Positions 22,467-34,516 of a stretch of DNA of 64,000 nt are shown in pieces. Source of the stretch: Chamaecrista fasciculata (taxonomy: Eukaryota; Streptophyta; Magnoliopsida; Fabales; Fabaceae); contig QANZ01029635.1 of NCBI GenBank assembly GCA_003254925.1, positions 52,656 to 116,655 on the forward strand. The letters are read 5' to 3'. Both the position numbers and the translations under genes were made by a program. The notes below the pieces were generated by a model. The model made no database searches. It saw only the letters and a list, made by a program, of their open reading frames with translations, and had not been told where the DNA came from. Within the stretch, counting starts at the first letter, position 1; each line of letters starts with the position of its first letter.

Positions 22467-23294
22467 CAGTGTTGTTAAAACCGGACCGGACGGTCCGACC
22501 GGTCTGACCGTGAACCAGTGAGAAGAACGAGTTGGTCCGACCTTAAAAACCAAATTGACAGTTAGACCGGATTGGACCGGATTTAACTGCTCAAGAACCG
22601 CTGAACCATGGTCCAACCGTCAGACCGCTTAAGAACCGTCGATCCAATAATGGTTTTTTTTTTTTTTCACGGAAAACACAATACACAGTTTTGATTTTTA
22701 AAATGAAAAAAAGAGAGATGAAAGATGAATCCTTAACTCGAAGCCTCTCTGATTTCATCATCTTGCTATTTCGTTCCATCTTCCTCTTTCTCTCATGTTG
22801 CTCAAGCTTAAAGATGCAAGACCAGAATGAGAGAGAAAAGTGAACCAACCCACCATAGAAGCATCTTAAAATGAGAGAGGAAGAGACAAACAGCGGAGGA
22901 GTTAAAGCTATACTAGGGCAACAACTAAAAAGATGGTATTCTCAAAAAGCCCCCATAAAAAGAGTGACATGTTTTGTGTAAGAATGGGACAAAAAAGAAA
23001 TAGTAAAAAAATCAAATGACCAAACTTTAAGGCCAATTTCAGATTTATATATATATATCAAAAAGAAAATTTATTAAATATATATCTAAAAATATCCAAT
23101 AGTGCACTATAATTGTTTTTATTCCTTAAATAGTAAAAAATATACATAATGCTTATATTTTAAGTATTAAAATAGGCATTATTTATTATTTATTGTGTCA
23201 TTTGGTCCGACCAACAGTTCGACCGATCAAACCGATCAGACCATGAACCGAACACTTGTCCGAATCTTTGAACGGTTCGGTTTTGACAACACTG
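22467..23294. mobile_element. hAT-type element with CCGGTCCGACC words
   Basis: The ends CAGTGTTGTTAAAACCGG and CCGTTT-like inverse (…TTTTGACAACACTG) are flanked by a perfect 8-bp duplication, CCTATAAG (22459-22466 and 23295-23302). Subterminal CCGGTCCGACC/GGTCTGACC words are arrayed on both sides. It is 828 bp and non-coding. Its terminal CAGTGTTGT is shared with the element at 5064-5648. Confidence 0.85.
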
Positions 23295-23302
23295 CCTATA
23301 AG

Positions 23303-23912
23303 TGCCTAGAGTTTGATAGGGGTGAAAAAGGGGCGAGCTCAAATAGGTTTGATCGGTTTGACCGAGTGGGGGAATTAAGTAGCGGGTGACAGATTCGAAA
23401 TTAAACCCCATTGTCAACCCTTTCAACTGAATAATATGATAAATCGAGTTTCGGTGAGTTCAAGTGGGTTAATCTGGTTTAAAAAGTACATTTTATAAAA
23501 TTGTAAATAAAATTGAGAAATTAATTAAATTAGTGGAAAATATATAGTATTCATGAAAAATTAAAATAAAAAGATAACAATATTTTTAATGTGACGAATA
23601 ATTAAGTAAATTAATATATTTTTATAATATATATATAAATTTAAATATTATATATTACGTAATATATAATAGAGTAAGGTATTGAATATTATATATCCCA
23701 AATTCATACTTAAACAATTACCATATTAGAAATTATATAAAATAAGCAAAATATATACATATATACAGTTAATGATTTTAAAAGAAAAGTCAATATTTTT
23801 TGGATGATATTGAAATAGTGTAAAAAGAATTTAAATACAATGTAAAAATAATTTAAATATATAATGGTTAGTCGGGTTTGGCAGGGTCGAACTCATAACT
23901 CGATTGAATTGG

Positions 23913-23951
<39 letters not shown>

Positions 23952-25208
23952 NGAGGTGAGATAGACTTTTTAATGTAACAAAACAAATTTTCTTTTTTTT
24001 AAAAAAAAAAAATCTAAAATTTGTCTCTATAACCTCTATTAAAAAAAAAATAGCATGTCAAATTTTTGTAAGTCCTTTGATACAATAATCTATTTTTTAC
24101 TTTCAAGAAAAAAAGACCTTGAGTTTTGCTTATTTCATTTATTACATAGTTGTGTGATATTTATGGTCAAATTCTATTTTGTTATTCTTTAATTGCAAAA
24201 CTTTTGTTAGTGGTTAAACTCTTTGGGAATCTTTAAGGACACTTTTATCAAATTGTAGTATATGTATCTTTTTTACTTCATGCTAAAGAGGTAACCTACT
24301 ATTTGGTCCATCCTTTTTTTATAGTTTTAACTATTTGGTCCTTTAAAAATTAGAAATGTCAACTCATTAGTCCCTATAACCTATCTTAGTTATTAACATT
24401 GATTATCTGGTAGTTAAATGCACATGTAATACGTTAAATGATATATTTAACTATTTGGAATCAACCAGGGTTTGAGATTTGGGAACGATTAATAGTTTAT
24501 GCCTTGTGGAAGCTTCACGTGTAACTCAAATATTTGGGTTTGACTCAAATTTTTTAGAAAGTTGGACTTGACTCAGGTATATTTGAACCTAAGGTCTACG
24601 TACCATGGCTAGGGATCAAATCCCACGTAGTTTGGAAGGATCAATTTAATAATTTAGAGGGATTAGAGTACTTACTTGACATCCTCACTTTATTTGCCAA
24701 AAAAAAGGTCAGGGGCACGTAAATAACAATTATTAAAATTATAAAATAAACGCCCGAAATCACGAAGGAGAATATTATTTATGTAAAATATTTAGAGATA
24801 TTATTATAGACTTCAAGTGGTAAACAAAGCGAAAGAAAAAAAATTATTTTCTTTCTACTTAGACATCATTGAAAAACAATTTTCTTCATAATTTTCTAAA
24901 AAATATTGTGGCGGTTTTAAAACCGCTGCTAAGTACTTCAATTTTCAAAAAAAAAAAACAAATATGGCACTAGGTATTTGAATTTTCCAACAAATCCATC
25001 TCAAATCAAATTTTCCCATTAGAATAACCAATAATGGGCTCCCAATTAAGCTAATTTCAAATCAAAATCTAGATAATTAATTTGAAATTCAAATTCATAT
25101 GTAAACACACATTAAGTAAAATATTCAAGAACAATCTATTAAAGATCATATTGGCATAAAGATTTAACAATTAAGGAATATAGTAACTATTAATATTACA
25201 AAGTTACC
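23303..25208. other. AT-rich stretch with poly-T and N
   Basis: 23914-23951 is a ~38-base T run ending at an N (23952), an assembly weak point. Between 23315 and 23910, TAGGGGTGAAAAAGG and GTCGGGTTTGGCAGGG words hint at another GC-word hAT-like element. At 24300-24400, TTTGGTCC words resemble one arm of the MULE-type elements. No gene. Confidence 0.4.
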
Positions 25209-25211
25209 TTA

Positions 25212-26587
25212 GGGTGCGTTTGGCTTACAATTATAATGTCATTATAATCCCATTACAATTTTATTATCCTCATTTTCATTACATAACTTAAGCTACAGTG
25301 CTATTTGGGTGTTTGTTTTTCAATTATAAAGTCATTACAAAAATTACATTTCATTACAAACTCATTTCATTACATATTTTATACCCAATTACTAACATAC
25401 CCCTACTCAAATACCTATAATTACCTATACTCTAATACAAATATAAAAAAACTATTTAGCAAAATAGTAATTTTCAATACCCTCATTTATTACACTTACA
25501 ACTTTCTCTCTCCACTCATCATTTTTTCTTTTTTCTTCCTCTTTTTCTTATTCACCCCCTCTCTCTCTCACATATATATTTTATAATTATAATATATATA
25601 TACATTTCGGCCATATATATATATATATATATTATAATAATATAATGTGTATATATATTTTAACATATATATATATGCCACACACTCACGTATTCATATA
25701 TATAATATAATAATATATAAATATTTTTTATTTTATAAATATATTATATTATACTATATATAATTTATAATTTATATTAATTTAAAATAAAATAATTCAA
25801 CTCATGTTATTTACATTTTAGTCCATGATATAAAATATATAATTCAGACGCCAAAAATATACATTTTGGTCTCTCCTCCAGTATATATATGGGTATACGA
25901 GAGAGGCAGATAGTGGAAGAAGAGTGGATGGTGCGATGTGCTCATGCGTGAAGATCAACGGTCATATTATTACCCGCAAAAAGACAAACCGTTTTGATTA
26001 ATATATAATTTTTGGTCCCACATTTTTTTCGTGGATAACATTTTGGTCCTTCAATTTATTTTTTGGAGGAAAGTTTGCAATATAGAAACCCAATCGTTGA
26101 TGAATGCAATTTTTTACGGGTCAAGAGATATATTTCACTTTCGTAAGGACCGATTCGTTCAATTTATATAAAATCATAGACCAAATGGTAGGTTTTTAAA
26201 AATTTTCATGTTATTTACATTTTGGTCCTTTCATTTCATTACATAGTACTACTCTAACCTTCATTACAAATATTCACATCTAGCACAAATTCCGAGACAA
26301 TTTCATTATCATTTCATTTCATAACCACCACAACCGAAAAGTCAAAATATTATTTTTTTTATTTCTATCTATTTCCATTATCAATTATCAATTCTACCCC
26401 TATACAATTTAAAAAAACCCATACAATTATTTCAACCAACCACAATCATTACATACCCATTTTCATAATTTTACATCCAATTTTTTTCATTACATCTCAA
26501 ACTTATCCAAACACCATTTTCATTACATTTTCATTACATAATTTTCTCATTACCATTTCATTAGATACTTCTCACCCAAACACACCC
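25212..26587. mobile_element. PIF/Harbinger-like inverted-repeat element
   Basis: The ends GGGTGCGTTTGG and CCCAAACACACCC are inverted repeats of the Tourist type. They are flanked by TTA on both sides (25209-25211, 26588-26590), the usual 3-bp target. The arms consist of repeated TCATTACA words. It is 1376 bp, longer than typical MITEs. A 22-bp direct repeat (…TGTTATTTACATTTTRGTCC) at about 25803 and 26207 brackets foreign-looking interior sequence, suggesting a secondary insertion. No transposase was seen. Confidence 0.7.
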
Positions 26588-26590
26588 TTA

Positions 26591-29147
26591 GTTTCTCAAT
26601 CTTATTATGGTTTGAGACTTGAGTTTGATAGCCAAAGCATTCTACAAGTGACCTTAATCTATAGTCCAAATAAATGGTTCCAACATTCCATAAATTCAAT
26701 TGACAGAATTTTAAAGAAGTTTTACAGTACTGAGTGAGAAAATACCTCTAAGCAGAGGAGGAAAAGAAGCGAAAAGTTGTTATTGTAGTTTAACATGGTC
26801 CATCCCTATCACCAGTATCCTCAACTGCATTTGTTCCATCCACAACAGAGAGTAAATTCTTTGACTTCATCTTCAGCATGAGAGCTTTGCATGGACTCTG
26901 CTAAATCTGCAAACTTCATATCATCCTCCAATTTATCAAAATCAAAATATAGGCAAACATTCAAAATATTAGGTAAATCATGTTTTATAATTTATATGCA
27001 TTTACCAAATAGATGCAGCACAAATAATTTCATCTCCTCTCTCTGAAAACCTTTCAATCATTCATTTCAAAGCATAGAGAAAATTTCAAATTAAAAGAGA
27101 AGTTTTAAATAGGAATGCTAACCATATAGAGAAAACTAATATCAATGAGAGAACACTATAATTTTGGAATGCTAATAACCATATAGATAAAATTCAAACA
27201 AAGTATATCACTTATAACATTATAAAATCAACAGTAAGGCTCACTGGATAGAACCAAAATTTACAGAACAAATACAAAATGGAAAACTATTGATCAAAAC
27301 GACACAATATCAAGAAACTATACAAAGAAATAGTTCCAGGCACAAGGATGTCTTTGACATTAAAAAATTACAGCTTGAAGAATCATTATCAATATATATA
27401 AGAGAAAGCATTAACTCTTTTATTTTGAAATTTTTTACATGTATGGGATCCATTCCTAATCAGAGAATTAATGCTTTTAAGGTTCCTTTCACTTAACTAC
27501 TTTAATAAGCCTACTAAATTCAACGGTAAAGACTACACATCATCTTTTCTTTTACTATTGCAAATCAATATTCTTTAGGGTAGGACTTGTAAAGAGCTTA
27601 TCAGAATTTAGAACACTAATTGTACATTATTCAGACAATATAGAGGATGTTGACGGTCATACCTTAAAATAAAGGATATCTATAGATATCATGCCTAGTT
27701 AGCTTTCTTTTTTTGAAAGGCGTGATTAGATATCTGTCTATATCTCTCTATAGCCTCAACAGGATCAAAAGTTGAAGGAATCTAAACCACATAAAAACAA
27801 ACAATGGTCATACATCAAGCTAAAAATCAGAAATGTCAAATCAAATATTTAAATTGCACCAAAAAAGTCAAAATATTACTCCACAACATTAGCATCATAG
27901 AATAGTTAAACACTGAGAACTTCAAAGAAAGAGAAACAAAATAGTTGAGTAAATAGTTTAATTAGTCTTCTGAACTTCAATGATTTACTTCCTAAGCATG
28001 GACAGAGCTTTCTCTAATTTTAACCTTGAAATATTTTTCAAGACTTAAACAATTAAGATAAAGATAACTACACTTCCACTTGAAAGAAAGGACATTTAAA
28101 TTGACAATAGAAAAAACCTTACCTTATTACATTCGAAAAAGATAGGAGCATGATGTTATACAAAACAAAATTGGGTTTCAAGAAGAAAAAATTTATTCAA
28201 ATGATATATAAAATTGGGTTTAAGAATTAGTAAAATAGGAAAGGAAACTCATCAATCCATCTTAACATTTATTTATGACAAATGCATACAATTCTAACAT
28301 ATAGCAATAAATTTGTAAATGAATCAAAGGCACAATTTGTCAATAAAATTCAAGCTCCAAGCAATATATATATATATATATATCAGTACCAGTATTAAAT
28401 CATATATATAATTAAACATAAGCATAGAGACCAATTATAATAAATGTAGAAAATACATATACCATAAGGCAGATAACGCTGCCCACACTAGCAGGAATTA
28501 TGTTGATGCTAATGACTTAACAACTTTGTAACATAGAGAATGCTAATCTAAAAATACTCACATACCCTATTGTGTAATCGACTGTCAGTCATATTAATTA
28601 GCTGTAGAACACGTGCTGACATTTATGCATCAAGAATCTCATGTGATTCTCTACTATAATTCAGAAACAAAAGGGAAAAATTATATTACATCCAAATCAT
28701 TGTTGATAAAGAAATCACCTAAAGCCAGAAATTTGCTTTATCTTCAGAATTGCTGCAACTAAGTGAGTGAGTGAACCAAGCAAGTTTGGCTTCCATTATA
28801 GACATTTCACCGTTGTTAATAGAGATTTGGAGATTTGCTTCCTTTTACACATATTAAATTGAAATTTACAGAGAAGTCAGAATATCTCGCAATGAACCAA
28901 ATAACATAGACATAACTCATTAAGAAATGCTACAAAATACCATATAGCTTTGCATAATAGGTTCCACAATCTTCATTAAATATGTACAGCCAAGTTTAAT
29001 TTTTGTTTCATATGATGAACAATTTTCCTTTTTTCCTTTTATACTTACTATACAAGAATTACTACACTGCAGATTTGTAATATTCAAACTCTTCACTGAC
29101 AAACCAAAACAAACCAAACAAAATCATATTTATTATAACCATATTAC
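26591..29147. other. Low-repeat AT-rich stretch, possibly old genic DNA
   Basis: No bounded transposon and no complete gene. Two minus-strand exon-like pieces stand out without a family assignment: 26830-26945 (reads DFDKLEDDMKFADLAESMQ) and 27705-27785 (reads IPSTFDPVEAIERYRQISNH after a TTTAG acceptor-like site). Either could be a remnant exon. An AT microsatellite is at 28366-28383. Confidence 0.35.
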
Positions 29148-29740
29148 CATGCCTTTCTGCCACTTGATGGCAGTGCCAGTAATCTTAGTTGATCCCTCAT
29201 CAAAGAATGTGAAAGTTTTTGTTAACTTTGCATCTGCAAAATAAGGATTCTCCTTAAAATTATGAAATATCAGTAATTTAAAGATTTTAGAAACAAGGAA
29301 AAATATTAACTTTATGAACATTATCAGGTTATACCATATATGTTTACAAACATTCATAATCCCTGTCTCAAAAGAGGAAAGAAGGGGAAAAAATTAGACG
29401 GTGTAAGACTGAAAAAAGAAGCTCACAAATGTGATGGAGTACCCCCATCTTCACATCTTTCAAGTCTTCAACAATAAGTGAATCTAAAGACTTGAAAAAA
29501 CCGACATCAAGAAGGTAAGGGAAGGTTTAAGAAATTGCTCATATGTTTATCTAATTCTTCCAACAGAATTAGCAACTTCAGTGCATAACAAATTTAAAGT
29601 CTCATAACTTTAGGAAAATTAAATGTAAAAGTATGATAAGCAGAATCCAAATTTTGGTCCATATGGTTTTAATAGAATATTCATTGCAAACCTTCTGGTC
29701 TTCCTCAGTCAAAAGATCAGAGTTCAGGATGGCTCAAGAA
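29148..29740 (-). pseudogene. NAP1-related protein (SET-like histone chaperone) exon remnants
   Basis: Three minus-strand exons in the right order match, from memory, plant NRP/SET proteins. 29692-29740 reads FLSHPEL, then DLLTEEDQK after a 2-base deletion. 29427-29500 reads FFKSLDSLIVEDLKDVKM, then GYSITF after a 1-base insertion. 29148-29264 reads NFKENPYFADAKLTKTFTF and then FDEGSTKITGTAIKWQKGM. Donors (AAG|GTTTGC, TTT|GTGAGC, ATG|GTAATA) sit at the family's usual junctions, while acceptors of the second and third exons are lost. Introns are retained, so this is an unprocessed gene copy. The N-terminal coiled coil and acidic tail were not found. Working family members bind histones in the nucleus; this copy is broken. 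Confidence 0.7.
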
Positions 29741-31198
29741 CTGCACAAAAAAACAATGAATGAATCACATTGAATTATTGAGGTAAGGGATTACTAAGCA
29801 CCGTTATTAACACAAGAGTCAAAAACTTTTCCCAAACAAGTTGAAATTATAGCAATGACACTTAATGTATTTTAACTTGGATGGACATATTAAAGCAACA
29901 TTGAAGTAGCCAAGAACACTCACAAAAGTATCCTAGAGAAGGAAAAGGAAAAAGAAAACATACTTTCATTTTTCCACCATTTGAAAAGGAGAACAAACTA
30001 AGGAGGATGAAACAAAATAACAAAAGCAGATTATGAAAGCAAACACAAAACACCACACATTTAGAAAGTTAAATATGACATGATCAGTTAAAAAAAAAAT
30101 AACAGAAGATATGATATAAGACTTCATGCATACTATCCAAGCAAGTAGAGCAAAAGAGAAATTAAACGCGAATAGGCATATAATGAAATCTCAAGAAACC
30201 AAAAGACTCATAACAAGGACCAAAATCTAGAAAATCTAATCTAGTCTTAGATGAACACTAAGAATTAAAACCCAAGATTGTCGTGTATCTAAAACCAAAG
30301 TTTGATTAACAAAACTTTCATGACAAAGGAAGCCTATAAGATTATGACACTCAAAAGACATGACAAATAACACATGCTTATACAGAATAATCTTCAGATT
30401 AGAGCACCTCACTCAAACATAATCACTTGGGATCCCATGAGAATTGAGAGCAGTGCCTCAAAAGTTCATAACATCGATTCCACCCTCATTGAGACCTTTT
30501 GGCAAAAAGTTTGAGTGCATAAAAGAATGAACAGCAAGACATGATTCCTAGACCGTAAAATCAACCTCTAATAAGCTTATCAAACATCAACATTCTGTAT
30601 TTGATCAAAGTTTGACCAAAGTTCATAGCTTCTAAATGTGTATCTTTCTTGCGTTTTAATCATTGATTTGTATTTGATGGCTTGAGATATTACATAATTT
30701 CATGTTGCAATTGTATGTTTTATGGAGCAAAATCCCATGGGCATTGCTTGGAAGAAGCCGAAGAACGAAGAGAATCAAGTCGTGACCAAAACACATCAAT
30801 TTTGTGTTGTCAGGTGCACCTTGCCGGATCCCTTCTTGCCAATGAGAATCTAGCGAGTTTCGAGCTGCCCAATTTGTACTTTAAAGCCAAGTTGAAATTC
30901 ACTTGATTCCAACCCGACCCAACAAGCATGTGACCCGAAAAAGGACCTAAATAAGGAAATTAAACCGACCTTGAAGGAGGGGGGCCGTCGCTTCTTTCCC
31001 TCTTAGGTTTTCTCTCATATTCCTCCATTTTCTCCCATGTTTCTGCACCTTTCACCATTTCCATGGCAGTTCTTCACGGTTGGGAGCTCAATTCTACTGC
31101 TCTCCACCAGATGAGTGGCTAAACTTCTTGGCTTGGAGGAAGGATGAGGAGGCTTGAGCTTGGTTCACCATTTTAGGGAGTTTCCTAACTTCTAATTC
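29741..31198. other. Unassigned stretch, LTR-like near its right end
   Basis: 29741-30650 has nothing recognisable. From about 30660 it resembles the untranslated leader of the degenerate LTR family described at 50415 and 57300 (GGTGCACCTTGCCGG words, pyrimidine-rich segments), but without alignment this is weak. Confidence 0.3.
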
Positions 31199-31203
31199 AT
31201 AGT

Positions 31204-32045
31204 TATGAACACCGCATTTTTTCCGGGTCTTTTTCCTAAATAACTTTTTTCTGGGGCCTTTTATAAATAAGTAAATTTTGGGTCAAACAAAAATAAAATG
31301 AAAAAAGAGGAGGAGTTCCATCACTATTCAAAGCTTAAAAAAAACAAAGAAATAGAGAAAGAGTGGAAATTGGCCCAAGGCCAAATGTAGAAAAGGGAGA
31401 AAAAGATGAAAAAAATTAAATGGCAAGCCCCAAATTCAAACCACGCACCTCTTTCCACACTCACAAGCATCTAACCACAAGGTTGTAGAGGATGCTTTGT
31501 TTACAAAGAGCATACATTTTATTTAAAGGCATTCTGGTTCCTTGTTTTTTGAAAAAATGTTAAGCAAAACGATGTGTTGCACATCATCTTCTTCACTCCT
31601 TCGTCTTCTCAACTTCAGGCCGCCGCACAACAATAGGGTTTTGAGTAAAAATGGAAACAAATCATGATTTAATGTGAGGAAGAGGCCGAAATAGGTGCAA
31701 TTCATTGCAAAGATTTTGATTTTCACGAAAGACATCTGAATTAGTGCGTGATTTTCACTTGTACATTAAGCAAAGTTCTTGAAGGAAATAAACATGGAGT
31801 TTAATGCAAAACTTCAAAAATTGGTGGGACGATTTCATTCTCAGGTTTCTTCCTTAATGGTGAGCGATTTTTTGCTATACTTGTCCTTATGGATGGGTGT
31901 TGTGGGGTGCCTTACACCTTCCCCATAACTCAAATGACTCTCGAACCTATCTTTGTTTCGAGACCAATTTTGCTTTATTCAAAAGAATTTTTCAAATTAG
32001 TTTTCCAAAGAGTCATGAATGACATGTCACATGTCAAGCGTGACA
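31204..32045 (+). mobile_element. Solo LTR, Gypsy (Tat-like)
   Basis: Starts TATGAACACCGC (first dinucleotide changed from TG) and ends GTCAAGCGTGACA. It is flanked by a perfect 5-bp duplication, ATAGT (31199-31203 and 32046-32050). It contains GGGTGCCTTACACCTTCCCC and a CGAACC-TCTTTG block shared with the larger LTR at 51352-53544. These blocks resemble Tat-lineage Gypsy LTRs from memory. Length 842 bp. Confidence 0.75.
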
Positions 32046-32050
32046 ATAGT

Positions 32051-34516
32051 CTACATTTATCTAGTTTGTTAGATGACGTTTGGATTCTGATGCAATTATG
32101 AATTTAGGATCGAATTGCTACTTTGAACTTGTTTTGATTCACATTTGACCTATAGTTGTAAAACTTGATTTGAGTTGTTATGATTATAGAGATTTTGTGA
32201 AGATCCTCTTGTGATTTTGTTGAGACTCTTGAGTTATCTAGCTAGTGATTTGATTCCTATCATTGTTATTTGAAGGTTAATTAATTAATTTATTTAGTTT
32301 ACTTGTCTAAGGATTGAATAGTCAAATTAACTAATCTAAGTCATTGTGTTTGCATGACTACTTTTGAAATGGTTGTTTGTGAGAGGTTTCTCGACATCCT
32401 TTGTGAGCAATGATAGCCAACTTGTTCTTAACTCTGAGCATTTTCATCATTTCAGTCTCGTAACTTTAGTTTAATCTCTCGTAATGTAGGATTAATCTCT
32501 TGTAAGTTAGGTTTTAACGTGATCTTAGCCTAGAACTTTCCACAAACATCTTGCATTCGCATAGTTTAGTTCATATTTTAATTGTTTCTAATCAATATCA
32601 TCTTTTTTGCCAATTTCATTAGGTTTTTAGTAACAATTTCTGTTAGTCTTCACATCAAGAACTCTTCGAGAGATTCAGTCCGGTGTGTACCACAATAGTG
32701 CATTTCATTATGGTTTATTTGATCACCTTATGATGGGTGCGGTCATGTTGGTTGCCATTCAGTGACTATTTATGCTTTTTGATGATATTTTTACCTTGCA
32801 ACAATTTGGTTGGCGAAGGCAGGTTCTCTGAGGATGTGGCTCATTGGTTGGGTTTATGTACCGTCATCCTCTTTTTTTTTGGTGTCTTGGTCTTTCCTTG
32901 GTTAACTTCTTCCATGACATCAGATTCTTCGATCAGAAGTTAGATGATTGTTTCCTTTGTATTTTTTCTTTTGTTTCTTTTCTTGTAATGGTCAAAAAGA
33001 AGTAAGAACAACGGATGAAATTGACCGAACTATGAAATATTGGAGACAAAATTAAAAATTGATGTAATTAAAGTTTGGTGGCCAAAAGGGTGCTTTTGCC
33101 AAAATAATAATACAAATTGTATGTTATAAAATAATTTTATATGTTTTATACAATATATTATTCCTATAAAGATTTCTTCACACCTTTTGTTGTGATTTAC
33201 TAATTTCTTACTTTTGTTAAAATCAAGATTATAGTATATGTTGAATATTTCAAAAATAGTTCAAATCATTTGGATCTTAAAATACTTAGTTTAATGATTT
33301 TGTATTAAGAAAATCATAAAATGACGTAATTTTGACTTGAAACTTGAAATAATAAAAATAGAAATTCATGAACCGATTTTGAACAAACTAATCTTAACCT
33401 ATTATAATTTTATTTCTTAACTATAGTTCGAATAGCTCTGGCTTAGCTTTTTCTTCTACTAATTAATTTTATGGTTCTTTCAAACTGGACTAGGCACCAG
33501 TCTAACCTGTATGATCCATTTCTCAACTCTTTTTGTTTTTTATGAACTAGCCTCTTAAGAAGGACTGGACCTCAGGTAATCGTTTCAAGGACTTGCAAGA
33601 AGAATGAACACAACCTCATAAACTCTCTTTGATGCTTAAACAAGTAAGGGTTCAAAAATAGGTAGAGAGAACTAGAGGGTGAATGTGTAATGTACCTTGA
33701 TCATGGGAAAAAAGGGTTTTGAATAGGCTATTGATCTCCAGCTAGTGGTTAGGTTGAGGAAGGATAGTTAAGACAATTATTACCAGGAAGGAAGTGAGGG
33801 CTTAGGGATTGTCTTATCAGTTTTATATTCAATTTCTGTCTCTATTCTTCTTCCTATTCTTTCCAATTTCTCTTCCTTAAAAGGATCCCTATCCCTTTTC
33901 AAATTTACATAAGATATTATTAAAAGTATGGATAAAACTTATACAAATATTAGAGTGAAAAATAACCAACATACATGTTGTACGTTAGTTATTACTTCAA
34001 TATGATACAATTCACAATTCAATGTATCATCAGGCATAATCACAATTACAATCTTACCATTACTCACATAGAAACATTCAATTGCTAGAAATAATTTCAG
34101 AGTGAAAATTCTCACAAATGGTAATTTCAGGAAGAGGAGGTATTTCAAAAACCTCCCATTTCTGTTTCATTTAGTCAAGGAATCCATTGTCAGTAACAAT
34201 GATTAATTCCTCGTCGTCGCGAGTTCTCCCCTTTTAAATTCTATATAACGTTAAACCTAATAAGCAAACTAAACTAACAATTTGATTCTTTGTTTGAGAT
34301 GTTAAACATATAAATTTGTTATAGGAGTCTTTTTCGCCTACATGATTCTTATCTAAACAAATAAAAAACAACTTGTAACAATTTTAAGGGAATTCAATAA
34401 ATTGAAGCGATTCTAACAATTCACGATCAAATTACGAATTGAGTAACTTTGTAATTCATGATGTAATTAATTAATAAAAATTAGAAACTCAAAAAGGGTT
34501 TTCAAAAACCTTTCAT
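32051..34516. other. Degenerate retrotransposon-like and unassigned sequence
   Basis: 32640-32700 carries a CTCTTCGAGAGATTCAGTCC block like those following the degenerate LTRs at 54065 and 58665. 32950-34516 has no recognised element and includes the downstream flank of the PLATZ gene. No coding sequence is supported. Confidence 0.35.
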
